Origin: an uncultured Lautropia sp.
GTDB lineage: Bacteria > Pseudomonadota > Gammaproteobacteria > Burkholderiales > Burkholderiaceae_E
Direction of reading: 5' to 3'
Length of the DNA stretch: 11,520 nucleotides
Assembly: GCA_938046755.1 (NCBI GenBank)
Contig: CALIXC010000179.1
Location: 1-11,520, forward strand
Part shown: piece after piece, positions 1 to 7,129 of the stretch
Numbering within the stretch: position 1 is the stretch's first letter
Layout: the number at the start of each line of letters is the position of its first letter
The notes under the pieces: model-generated
The model's input: the letters and a program-made list of their open reading frames with translations, nothing else
What the model was told of the DNA's origin: nothing
The model's database searches: none
Translations under genes and position numbers: made by a program

Positions 1-70
1 AAACCAAAAAAATATTTTCACTGTGCGTGTTTATGATTTCTTTGAACGCTCGGATATTTCCCGTGATTTT

Positions 71-1924
71 TCAAAGCAATCGGCCAAGCGCTACTCCGCC
101 TACCACTGCCGCGATTCCCAGCACGAAACTTGCGCCCACATACAGCGCCAACCAGCCGAACTGCTGCGCCTGCCACATCGTCGCGTAGCGACCGCCATGC
201 GCCAGCAGCTCGGCATGACTGCCGCGCTCCATGGCGTGGCCATGATCGATCACCAGGATCTGCTGTGCTCCCACGATGGTGGAGAGTCGATGCGCGATCA
301 CGATCACCGTGCGGTTCTTCACCAGCACCTCGATGGCCTGCTGCACGGCGCGCTCGCTTTCCGTGTCCAGCGCCGCCGTCGGCTCGTCCAGCACCACGAT
401 GGGGGCATCCTTCAGCAGCGCCCGTGCGATGCTGATGCGCTGGCGCTCGCCGCCCGACAGTCGCCCACCACCGTCGCCTACCGGCGTGTCCCATCCCTGC
501 GGCAGCCGTTCGATGAAATCCAGGCACTGCGCCGCCCGGGCAGCAGCCTGCACTTCGGCATCGCTCGCCTCCGGCCGGGCCATGCGGATATTGTTCATCA
601 CCGTATCGTCGAACAGGTACACGTCCTGGAACACCACCGAGACCAGCCGGTTCAGCGCTTCCGGTTCCAGGCTGCGGATGTCCACCCCGCCGATCCGGAT
701 GGTGCCGCCCGAGGGGTCGGCATGCCGCATCAGCAGCCGTGTCACCGTCGTCTTGCCCCCACCTGAAGGTCCCACCAGCGCCGTCATGCCGTGAGCCGGC
801 AGTCGGGCATCGAAACCGTGCAGTACCCAGGGGGCATCGTCGGCATAGCGGAAATCGACCTGCTCGAACGAAATGTCGAAATGCGTGGGCTGCTGTACCG
901 GATGCAGGAGCGGCAGCGCAGGGATGGCCAGCAGCGCCTCGATGCGCTCAAGCGCCGCCTCAATCATCTCGAAGATCGCTGTCATGCTGATGAAAGTGGA
1001 GAGCGGTTCGGCAAATCGTGACAGCATCACGGTCACCGCCGCCAGCACGGCCACGTCCAGCGAGCCCTGTGTCACCCAGGTCACGCCGGCCGCCATCACC
1101 AGCAGCAGGCCCACCTCCACCACGCTGGTGACGATCACGTTGGGCCGTGCGCCCTTGAGCTGGCCCATGCGCTGCAACCTTTCCAGGGTCCAGAAACTCT
1201 CCTGCAGGCGTTGCGCGCGGGAACCGGCACTGCGTGCCGCCCGCAGTACCGCCAGCCCCTGTGTGTATTCCAGCGTATCGCCCTGCGTGCGCTCCTGTGC
1301 TTGTGCCAGCATGCGTACGCCGCGGCCGAAGACTGGCCGCCGCCAGCGGTACAGTGGCAGGATGGCCGGGAAGACCAGCAGCATGCCCAAACCCAGCCGC
1401 CAGTCCCAGGCCAGGACCAGTAGGGAGGCCACCAGGGGCGTCACCACCGCCTGCGCCGCCATGTTGACGATGGTGAGCGTGTAGTTCAGCTGATCGTCCA
1501 CGTTGCCCAGGAGCGCTGCGCTCATCTCACCGGTGCGTTTTTCCTGAAGCTTGAGCAGCGGCATGCGCCGCAGCTGCTCGCCCAGCCGGTTGCGCAGTGT
1601 GTGCGTCACCTCCGCCATCTTGCCGGTGTAGTCGAAGCCCTGTGCGCGCCAGCGCACCACCTGCACCGCCACGCCCAGCACGGTGAACAGCACCAGCCAG
1701 GGCAGAGCGGCACCAAAGCCCGGCGTACCGTTCCTAGCGGCAGGCATGAACGTCTGGAAGATGGGCAACAGGCAAGCCAGCGCCATCCCCTGCAGCGCCG
1801 CGGCCGCCAGCAGCTCCAGCAGGCTGCGCCGCAGCGCCACCTGGTGCGGTGCTGCAGAGCGGATCAGCTGCCGCCATGTCTCGCGCCAGGGCGTGATGCG
1901 GCGGGGGGTCTCGTGCCCGTTCAT
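71..1924 (-). CDS. ABC transporter permease/ATPase, siderophore-importer type (second subunit)
   Basis: This is a fused membrane-plus-ATPase ABC subunit of 617 residues, expected in the inner membrane as a heterodimer with the product of the gene just upstream. The type IV transmembrane domain covers about residues 30-325. The nucleotide-binding domain follows, with Walker A GPSGGGKTT (385-393), Q-loop Q433, signature LSGGE (489-493), Walker B VVLDE (510-514) and switch His545, so the catalytic residues look intact. The start is set by an ATGA overlap with the upstream stop and an AGGAGGA Shine-Dalgarno at 1931-1937, six bases away; a longer in-frame start at 1996 has no such support. Translational coupling with the partner is likely. 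By organisation and partner it resembles YbtQ/IrtB importers of ferric siderophores, but drug or lipid export by the same fold cannot be excluded. Oddly, residues 591-617 form an extra hydrophobic segment after the ATPase domain. Confidence 0.85.
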   Translation of the reverse strand: MNGHETPRRITPWRETWRQLIRSAAPHQVALRRSLLELLAAAALQGMALACLLPIFQTFMPAARNGTPGFGAALPWLVLFTVLGVAVQVVRWRAQGFDYTGKMAEVTHTLRNRLGEQLRRMPLLKLQEKRTGEMSAALLGNVDDQLNYTLTIVNMAAQAVVTPLVASLLVLAWDWRLGLGMLLVFPAILPLYRWRRPVFGRGVRMLAQAQERTQGDTLEYTQGLAVLRAARSAGSRAQRLQESFWTLERLQRMGQLKGARPNVIVTSVVEVGLLLVMAAGVTWVTQGSLDVAVLAAVTVMLSRFAEPLSTFISMTAIFEMIEAALERIEALLAIPALPLLHPVQQPTHFDISFEQVDFRYADDAPWVLHGFDARLPAHGMTALVGPSGGGKTTVTRLLMRHADPSGGTIRIGGVDIRSLEPEALNRLVSVVFQDVYLFDDTVMNNIRMARPEASDAEVQAAARAAQCLDFIERLPQGWDTPVGDGGGRLSGGERQRISIARALLKDAPIVVLDEPTAALDTESERAVQQAIEVLVKNRTVIVIAHRLSTIVGAQQILVIDHGHAMERGSHAELLAHGGRYATMWQAQQFGWLALYVGASFVLGIAAVVGGVALGRLL

Positions 1925-3801
1925 GGTGCGTCCTCCTGCGTGGTCTGTGCCGGTGTGGGCAGGCTCCAGCGCTGTGCCGCCTGATAGCTGTTCCACAGCC
2001 GTGCATAGACGCCTTCCTCCGTTGCCTGCAGCAGCCCGGCATGCGTGCCGTGCTCTACCAGACGCCCCCGGTCGAACACCAGAATCTGGTCAGCATCAAT
2101 GATCGTCGAAAGACGGTGCGCCACCAGGATCACCGTCTTGCCGTGCATCAGCCTGGCCAGCGCCTGCACCAGCAGCGCCTCGTTTTCCGGATCGGCAAAG
2201 GCGGTGGCCTCGTCCAGCACCAGAATCGGCCTGTCCTGCAGGATGGCGCGCGCAATGGTGATGCGTTGCCGCTGCCCGCCTGACAGCCAGATGCCCCGTT
2301 CGCCGGCGCGTGTTTCGTAGCCCTGCGGCAGCGCCATGATGAATTCGTGCGCCTGCGCGGCATGAGCCGCCGCCATCACGTCGTCCATCGTGGCATCCGG
2401 GCTGCCCAGGCAAATGTTCTCGGCCAGTGTGTCGTCGAAGAGGAAAGTGTCCTGGAAGACGAAGGCCACCTGGCGCATCAGCGTGTCCTGGGTCATCTCG
2501 CGCACGTCCACACCGCCTACCCGCACGCAGCCGTGCTCCACGTCCCAGAAGCGCGGAATCAGCCGGGCCACCGTGCTCTTGCCGGCGCCCGACGGGCCCA
2601 CCAGCGCAGTCACGCTGCCTGCCGGCACCGTGAAGCTCACGTCGTGCAGAACTTCCTCGCCATCCGGTGTGTAGCGAAAGCCTACATGCTCGAACACCAC
2701 GCCGGCGTCCTGCGGCTGTTGGCCCGGTGCTGGCACCTCGGGCAGCGGTTCCAGTGCCAGCACCTGTTGCAGGCGGTCGATGCTGAGCTGGGCCCGCTCC
2801 ACCAGGTGGTACAGGTTGATCAGCGGAAAGAAGGCTTCGGCCAGCCCCGCGCCGATCAGCAGTACTGCCACCCAGGTGCTGAACGACAGCGAGCCGGCAT
2901 TCATCCACCAGGCGCCGGCCCACAGAAGCGCTGCCAGCGTGGGCAACGTGGACAGGATCGCCATCGAGAACCGGGACGAGAAACTGTAGGCCTCCCACCA
3001 GCCCTGCAGGATCGCCCGGTAGTCGAGCAGCGCACGCTGGAAGCGGCCGAAGCTGGCGCTGCCCGAATCGAAGGTGCGCACCACGGGCATGGCCTGCACG
3101 AATTCCACGATGGCAGCCGCCACCCGCTCACGCGCCGCGTTGTAGCGCGCCGACATGTCCTTGCTGCTGTGCATGATGACACCCAGCACCACGAAGCCTA
3201 CTACCGGCACCGCCAGCGCCACCAGCGCCATCCGCCAGTCCAGCCACAGCAGCGCCAGCAGCGTCATCAATGGTGCGGCATAGGCACGTGCGAACAGCGG
3301 CGTGGAGTCCGCCACGAAGGCGTGCAACGCATGCACGTCGTCGTAGATTACCTTGGCGAGCTGGCCCGCTCCCTGCGACTGCACCACACCCAGCGGCAGA
3401 ACGGCCAGCTTCTCGGCAATGGTGGTGCGCAGCAGCGCCTCCAGCCGGAAGGCCGCCAGGTGGGAGCGGTCGAAGGCCTTCAAGCGCAGCCCGTAGGCCA
3501 GCACGGTGCACACCAGGAGGCCCAGCATCGGCCCCACCGGCCAGGTGCGGGGCGCCTGAACCAGCGTATGCAGTGTGGTGGCCAGAAAGCCCAGCGCCGC
3601 CAGGCTGAGCGCCGAGGACACGGTGGCCAGCGCCATCGCCACATGAATGCGCCCGCGTACCGGATCCATGATGCGCCACGCGCTGGGCTTGCCGTTGTGT
3701 GCAGCGGAGGGCGGAGGGATCCCCCGGCCAGTGCTGGCCGGCCGGCTGCGTGGATCGAAGGATTGCTCGTGCGGGCTGGGGGAGGTCGATTCGTTCGGCA
3801 T
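1921..3801 (-). CDS. ABC transporter permease/ATPase, siderophore-importer type (first subunit)
   Basis: First half of the heterodimeric transporter, 626 residues from the chosen start. A Pro/Ser-rich cytoplasmic N-terminus of about 45 residues precedes a six-helix type IV membrane domain (about 48-335) and a nucleotide-binding domain with Walker A GPSGAGKST (402-410), Q450, LSGGQ (506-510), Walker B ending in DE (530-531) and switch His562. The D-loop reads DEATAFADPENE, a string I associate with YbtP/YbtQ- and IrtA/IrtB-like siderophore transporters; this and the AraC regulator upstream are the main reasons for the substrate guess. I chose the ATG at 3801 because GGAG (3808-3811) lies six bases before it; the ATG at 3813 adds four residues but has no clear ribosome site. 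The stop overlaps the start of the second subunit by ATGA. There is no siderophore-interacting (IrtA N-terminal) domain. Import versus export is inferred, not shown. Confidence 0.85.
   Translation of the reverse strand: MPNESTSPSPHEQSFDPRSRPASTGRGIPPPSAAHNGKPSAWRIMDPVRGRIHVAMALATVSSALSLAALGFLATTLHTLVQAPRTWPVGPMLGLLVCTVLAYGLRLKAFDRSHLAAFRLEALLRTTIAEKLAVLPLGVVQSQGAGQLAKVIYDDVHALHAFVADSTPLFARAYAAPLMTLLALLWLDWRMALVALAVPVVGFVVLGVIMHSSKDMSARYNAARERVAAAIVEFVQAMPVVRTFDSGSASFGRFQRALLDYRAILQGWWEAYSFSSRFSMAILSTLPTLAALLWAGAWWMNAGSLSFSTWVAVLLIGAGLAEAFFPLINLYHLVERAQLSIDRLQQVLALEPLPEVPAPGQQPQDAGVVFEHVGFRYTPDGEEVLHDVSFTVPAGSVTALVGPSGAGKSTVARLIPRFWDVEHGCVRVGGVDVREMTQDTLMRQVAFVFQDTFLFDDTLAENICLGSPDATMDDVMAAAHAAQAHEFIMALPQGYETRAGERGIWLSGGQRQRITIARAILQDRPILVLDEATAFADPENEALLVQALARLMHGKTVILVAHRLSTIIDADQILVFDRGRLVEHGTHAGLLQATEEGVYARLWNSYQAAQRWSLPTPAQTTQEDAP
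1931..1937 (-). promoter_or_regulatory. Ribosome binding site deciding the start at 1924
   Basis: On the minus strand this reads AGGAGGA, six bases before the ATG at 1924, inside the last codons of the upstream ABC gene. It fixes the start of the second ABC subunit and supports translational coupling of the pair. Confidence 0.8.
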
Positions 3802-3825
3802 CGGCGTCTCCATCCGGAATGCGAC

Positions 3826-3847
3826 TCATCATCTAAGACCATGATGA
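3826..3847. repeat. Perfect inverted repeat upstream of the ABC transporter genes
   Basis: TCATCAT (3826-3832) and ATGATGA (3841-3847) form a perfect 7-8-7 dyad, 25-46 bases before the likely ABC start at 3801 and within the 187-bp gap after the hydroxylase gene. It has operator-like geometry but does not match a Fur box. It could instead fold as a weak leader hairpin. No clear sigma-70 promoter was recognised in this gap, so whether the ABC pair has its own promoter is open. Confidence 0.4.
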
Positions 3848-3988
3848 CAGCCGCAGCCGGATCCGTGCCGAATGACCCGGTTGGAAGCATGCCTAGCCGG
3901 GCGGACTGCGTTCGTTCCACTCGGTTCTTGCCTTCGTGCTTTTTGCTGGCGCCGAAGCCGACCCGGGACGGCCGGCTGTCGCGCGGTC

Positions 3989-5206
3989 TTACAGCGAACC
4001 CGTCAGCGAAGCCGCCACCAGCTTGCGGAACGGCGTGAAGCGCTGACCCAGGTGCAGCGCAGCATTGCGCAGCAGCTTGGCGGGCGCCGCTTCGGTGGTG
4101 TAGAGCGTGGCAATGAGCTTCGTGACCTCGTACAGCGGCCGCGTGGCCAGCATGTGCCGGCGCTCGTAGCGGGCCAGCAGGTCGGGGCTGCCGATGTCCT
4201 TGCCGGAGGCATGGGCCGTGCGCAGCTCTTCGGCCAGCGTGTCGATGCTGAGCAGGCCGAAGTTGAAGCCATGCGCCGTGACCGGGTGCATGCCCACCGC
4301 CGCATCGCCTACGCAGGCAAAGCGGCGCGACACCAGCCGGTGCGGCATCACGCCCACCAGCGGATAGCTGTGGCGCGTGCTGGTGAGCTGCATGCGGCCC
4401 AGCCGGCCATGGTAGCGACGGGACATCTCTTCGCCGAAGGCGGCCTCGTCCATGGTCAGCAGCGGCTCGATGCGCTGGTGCGGCAGCGTGAGCACCGTGG
4501 AGGCACGGTGCTCGCCCGTCACCGGGTCATCGTTCATGGGCAGCAGCGCCAGCGTCTGGCCATAGTCGAACCACTCCCACGCCACGTGGTTGTGCGGCAC
4601 CTCGTGCGTCATCTGGCACACCAGCATGGTGCGGCCGAAGTCGTGCATGCTGGCCCCCACGCCCATGGCGCGGCGCGTGGGCGAGAAGCGGCTGTCGGCT
4701 GCCACCAGCAGGCGCGCGCGGTGCGTGGTGCCATCAGCCAGCAGCACCTCGGTCATCTCGCCTTCGCCATGCGCCAGCACGCGCGTGATGGGCTGGCCCG
4801 TCATCAGCGTGATGCGGCCGTGTTCCTCCGAAGCGGCCTTCACCTCGGCATAGGCCGCGCGACGGATGTGGTGGTTGGACACCAGCCAGCCCAGCTCGCT
4901 GCGATTGGTCAGCGAATGGCCGATGAGCATGGCGAAGGGGGAAGAGCCGTTGAACACCCGGGCATCGCGCAGCGGCGAGAAGGCCGCGCCGTCCACGTCC
5001 TGAATGCGTTTCCACAGGCCCAGCTCGCGCAGAAGGGAGGCCGAGCGCTGGGTGAGTGCGATCTCGCGGCCATCGAAGCCTGCCTCGCGCAGCGCCTCTT
5101 CCGGCTGCTGCTCCACTAGACCGATGGTGAGGCCCGTATCCGCCAGGGCCCGAGCCAGACAAAGACCGGCCGGACCGGCACCGCTGATGAGGAGATCGAA
5201 TTCCAT
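3989..5206 (-). CDS. ubiM: UbiM/UbiH-family FAD-dependent hydroxylase (ubiquinone biosynthesis type)
   Basis: A 405-residue flavoprotein monooxygenase of the UbiH/UbiF/VisC group, which uses O2 and NAD(P)H to hydroxylate the aromatic ring of ubiquinone precursors. The N-terminal Rossmann motif is GAGPAG (9-14); the second FAD motif is AADSRFSPTRR (169-179); the third is GDAAVGMHP (300-308) followed by AHGFNFG (311-317). The HPVTAHGFN version of this last motif, where UbiH/UbiF have a GQGFN-type sequence, is what I recall for UbiM, hence the symbol; family membership is much surer than the UbiM assignment. The start at 5206 is backed by CAGGAG at 5214-5219, seven bases upstream; the frame stays open to 5428 but that extension does not look coding. 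It lies between an AraC regulator and a siderophore-type transporter, so a role in modifying a siderophore or other aromatic compound is possible. The C-terminal third (after residue 330) is less conserved. Confidence 0.8.
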   Translation of the reverse strand: MEFDLLISGAGPAGLCLARALADTGLTIGLVEQQPEEALREAGFDGREIALTQRSASLLRELGLWKRIQDVDGAAFSPLRDARVFNGSSPFAMLIGHSLTNRSELGWLVSNHHIRRAAYAEVKAASEEHGRITLMTGQPITRVLAHGEGEMTEVLLADGTTHRARLLVAADSRFSPTRRAMGVGASMHDFGRTMLVCQMTHEVPHNHVAWEWFDYGQTLALLPMNDDPVTGEHRASTVLTLPHQRIEPLLTMDEAAFGEEMSRRYHGRLGRMQLTSTRHSYPLVGVMPHRLVSRRFACVGDAAVGMHPVTAHGFNFGLLSIDTLAEELRTAHASGKDIGSPDLLARYERRHMLATRPLYEVTKLIATLYTTEAAPAKLLRNAALHLGQRFTPFRKLVAASLTGSL

Positions 5207-5213
5207 GGACAGG

Positions 5214-5219
5214 CTCCTG
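5214..5219 (-). promoter_or_regulatory. Ribosome binding site deciding the start at 5206
   Basis: The minus strand reads CAGGAG seven bases before the ATG at 5206. It selects this start over longer in-frame alternatives reaching 5428, because the GxGxxG motif then begins at residue 9, as is usual in this family. Confidence 0.8.
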
Positions 5220-5330
5220 AAAAAACGGGATAGGCCAGTGTAATCGACCCGCGCGATTCCTGTCTTGATGGTCATCATCAGGCGCATGGGGATGCTCTCA
5301 CCGCACCAGGTGCGCTCAGGAGGCATCCCG

Positions 5331-5409
5331 GTCAGGGGGTTCTGGCCGGAGCGTTTCCTTGCCTGGGCGCCTCCTGGGCCAGCTACCGCTTTGTCAGGGG
5401 ATTTTCTGG
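5331..5409. repeat. Two imperfect direct repeats, GTCAGGGG..TTCTGG
   Basis: Copies at 5331-5345 and 5393-5409 share GTCAGGGG and TTCTGG and differ only in the bases between. Their starts are 62 bases apart, about six helical turns, and they lie upstream of the hydroxylase/transporter genes. AraC-family activators often bind direct repeats, so they are candidate sites for the neighbouring regulator, but they could be chance in G-rich sequence. Confidence 0.3.
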
Positions 5410-5510
5410 TCTGAGCACTGTCGGGCAAGAAGGCTTTCCGGCCAGAGGGGTTCCGGGTTATGGCGTTTCCCGCTCAGGGCGCGATGACTGCGCGGAAAGT
5501 CCCACCTTTT

Positions 5511-5528
5511 TTATTTATATATTAATAA
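5511..5528. promoter_or_regulatory. A/T-only near-perfect palindrome, candidate operator
   Basis: TTATTTATATATTAATAA is 18 bases of pure A/T; its halves match as inverted repeats at 8 of 9 positions. It stands out in a GC-rich region, about 50 bases past the AraC stop and about 300 bases before the hydroxylase start. It could be an operator or an UP-like promoter element. It does not fit the Fur 19-mer well. Confidence 0.4.
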
Positions 5529-5573
5529 GCCGCATGACGCGGGCAGTGTCTCTGGGGCCCGCTAGGACCAGGC

Positions 5574-6686
5574 TTACGACCTGTTCCGCCCGCGTACCTG
5601 GGAGGGCAGGTGGCCATGCACTGCACGGAAAGCCTGCGAGAAATGCCCCAGGCTTCTGTAGCCCACGTAATGGGCAATTTCCTTCACCGAATGCCGGCCT
5701 TCCTCCAGCAAGGCCAGCGCCACCTTCATCCGCTGAAGACGCAGAAAGGTGGCCACCCCCATGCCCAGGCGCTCCCGGAAGCCCTGCTTCAGATAGCATT
5801 CATTGGTGCCCACCCGCCAGGCCAATTTGCTGATGGACAGTTCGGTACCGTATTCCGCCTGGATGATGTCGATGGCGTCATCCACCGCGCGTCGCCATTG
5901 CCCCTGTCGGCGCTTCAAGGGCTGGGGTGGCAGTCCCAGCCACTGGCCCAGCAGCATCAGCACCAGTCCTTCTACCTGAAGCTGCTGCGCCAGCGGTACG
6001 GCCATCAGCATGCTGGGCGTCGACAGCAGCGCGTGCAGCTGCTGCATTGGCTGCAGCATGGTGTCGGGCAGACCGCTGACGCGGATGGCCCCTGTGCCCC
6101 GGGGACGCGGCTGCAGGCATTGCTCCAGAAGCCGGCGGGCATCGTCGGCCAGCACGTCATTGGACAGCCAGCGCTCCAGAATCGGCGCCTGCATCGACAC
6201 ATGGCAATACGACCACGGCCCGGCATGGATCGTGCTGTGCTGCCATTCCATCATGCCGGTCTGGAACCACAGCTCCTGAACCCCGGGGTGATGATGCTCA
6301 TGCCCGCGCAGGTCCGTCCAGCTCATGCCGCCGCTCATCTTCAGAGTGAGGGCCACATGCGGGGCGTAGTGCTGTTCCTCATAGCGCGACCGGTAGGGCA
6401 GGGCCAGCGAACCTGTCGCATTGGCTGCCAGAATGCCGCTCTCGAACACCTGAACACCGATATGTCCCTGCAGCCAGGGCGTCTGCGTGCTCACACTGGC
6501 ACGCCCTGCATGACCATCCACTGCCATCATCGGCTCCACCCCCTCGCGGAACCACCACAGCAGATGCTGCAGATAATGCGTCAGCAATGGCCCGCTGGAA
6601 AACGCCTCGTCCAGGGGAATGAGGCCTTCCGGGCCTGGCGGGGCACCCATGCCATTGTGCCCCATGCCAGTTTCTTGTGATGACAT
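5574..6686 (-). CDS. AraC-family transcriptional regulator, PchR/YbtA-like
   Basis: A 370-residue cytoplasmic DNA-binding regulator. The last 105 residues form an AraC domain with two helix-turn-helix units: residues 284-308 (SISKLAWRVGTNECYLKQGF...) and 334-365 (VKEIAHYVGYRSLGHFSQAF...). The VGTNECYLKQGF recognition-helix region is typical of the PchR/YbtA group, which senses siderophores and activates their uptake genes. The N-terminal 250 residues are not confidently recognisable but presumably form the ligand-binding domain; they include a His cluster GHEHHHPG (128-135) and two hydrophobic stretches. A weak AAGAG ribosome site (6695-6699) lies before the ATG at 6686. It is transcribed toward the hydroxylase and transporter genes but separated from them by 367 bases, so it probably regulates them from its own transcript. 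The siderophore link is an inference from family and context. Confidence 0.85.
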   Translation of the reverse strand: MSSQETGMGHNGMGAPPGPEGLIPLDEAFSSGPLLTHYLQHLLWWFREGVEPMMAVDGHAGRASVSTQTPWLQGHIGVQVFESGILAANATGSLALPYRSRYEEQHYAPHVALTLKMSGGMSWTDLRGHEHHHPGVQELWFQTGMMEWQHSTIHAGPWSYCHVSMQAPILERWLSNDVLADDARRLLEQCLQPRPRGTGAIRVSGLPDTMLQPMQQLHALLSTPSMLMAVPLAQQLQVEGLVLMLLGQWLGLPPQPLKRRQGQWRRAVDDAIDIIQAEYGTELSISKLAWRVGTNECYLKQGFRERLGMGVATFLRLQRMKVALALLEEGRHSVKEIAHYVGYRSLGHFSQAFRAVHGHLPSQVRGRNRS

Positions 6687-6800
6687 GATGCGGTCTCTTC
6701 GTCCGATACGCCGGGATTCTGCCAGTCGATCAGGTTACGGATGTGTGCATTGTCGTGCAGACCGTAAGTTCGCCAGATTGTTCATGCCGGAAAACCACCG

Positions 6801-6818
6801 ATTTTATCAGGCAGATAA
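6801..6818 (-). promoter_or_regulatory. Candidate extended -10 promoter with overlapping inverted repeat for the AraC gene
   Basis: On the minus strand TGATAAAAT (6801-6809) fits an extended -10 element (TGnTATAAT, hexamer 5 of 6), about 115 bases before the regulator start. It overlaps a TTATC-N5-GATAA dyad (6804-6818), so a bound protein would block it. There is no good -35. The arrangement fits a repressed or autoregulated promoter, but the dyad is not a classical Fur box. Confidence 0.35.
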
Positions 6819-6846
6819 TGCCTTTTGGGTTATGTCAGACGCACAA

Positions 6847-6877
6847 AGGCCGCCAAGGACATCCACCCTGGCGGCCT
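6847..6877. repeat. Hairpin in the AraC-reductase gap
   Basis: AGGCCGCCA (6847-6855) and TGGCGGCCT (6869-6877) form a perfect 9-bp stem with a 13-base loop. On the minus strand it is followed by CTTTGTG, a poor U-tract, so it may be a weak terminator for the reductase gene or simply transcript-end structure. Confidence 0.4.
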
Positions 6878-6915
6878 GGTTTCCTTCCGGATTTAGAAGG
6901 CGAGATCACGAAGTG

Positions 6916-6939
6916 CCGACCCATGAGGAAATGGGTCGG
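6916..6939 (-). terminator. Stem-loop just after the reductase gene
   Basis: CCGACCCAT (6916-6924) and ATGGGTCGG (6931-6939) form a perfect 9-bp stem with a 6-base loop, 12 bases after the TGA at 6952. It is well placed as a terminator or RNA-stabilising 3' hairpin, although no run of T follows on the minus strand. Confidence 0.5.
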
Positions 6940-6951
6940 TCCTTCATGAGG

Positions 6952-7129
6952 TCACTCCGGCTTGGCGTTCTGCATCAGGAACTCACGCACGAGTTTCTTC
7001 TCTTCCTCGTTCAGCCCCGCACGCGGGAACATGCTCTGCGTGATGCCCTGCCACTGACGCGGCGTGAACTGCGCCGGGTCGCGCGGGCCGTGGCAGACCG
7101 TGCAGCGCTGGTAGAAGATCTTCTCGCCC
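6952..7129 (-). pseudogene. Out-of-frame C-terminal cytochrome c domain of the reductase
   Basis: In the frame ending with TGA at 6952 the sequence encodes GEKIFYQRCTVCHGP..., a class I cytochrome c haem site (CxxCH at 7090-7104), a downstream Met in QSMFP that could be the axial ligand, and a final amphipathic helix EEEKKLVREFL. No separate start with a signal peptide exists: the nearest ATG codons give a peptide without export signal, so the haem could not be attached in the periplasm unless the domain is fused to the Tat-exported reductase. An in-frame TGA at 7201-7203 bounds the shift to 7127-7200 or slightly beyond. Removing one G from the GGG at 7127-7129 (CCC on the plus strand) gives ...ALAYVAGEKIFYQRC and a 910-residue fusion. 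This is an inactivating mutation, a sequencing error, or recoding. Confidence 0.8.

Larger units (their letters stand above)
5207..5573. other. Non-coding gap between the hydroxylase and AraC genes
   Basis: These 367 bases hold no convincing gene. They contain a strikingly A/T-rich palindrome at 5511-5528, two imperfect direct repeats (GTCAGGGGGTTCTGG at 5331-5345 and GTCAGGGGATTTTCTGG at 5393-5409, starts 62 bases apart), and a GCGGGC/GCCCGC stem at 5540-5563 just after the AraC stop. The promoter of the hydroxylase gene should lie here, but I could not find a convincing -35/-10 pair. Confidence 0.5.

Noticed and set aside
1..70. Possible terminator after the second ABC gene
   Set aside because: The minus strand has a T-run near 5-15, but no GC-rich stem precedes it within this short edge sequence.
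2347..4038. 563-residue plus-strand open frame opposite the first ABC subunit
   Set aside because: It is rich in His, Gln and Arg, has no recognisable domain, and lies antisense to a gene with intact Walker motifs; it is a typical shadow in GC-rich DNA.
5610..6680. 356-residue plus-strand open frame opposite the AraC regulator
   Set aside because: It nearly mirrors the AraC gene and has no domain; the minus-strand helix-turn-helix domain is unmistakable.
6801..6818. TTATC-N5-GATAA as a classical Fur box
   Set aside because: Alignment to the 19-base GATAATGATAATCATTATC consensus leaves too many mismatches.
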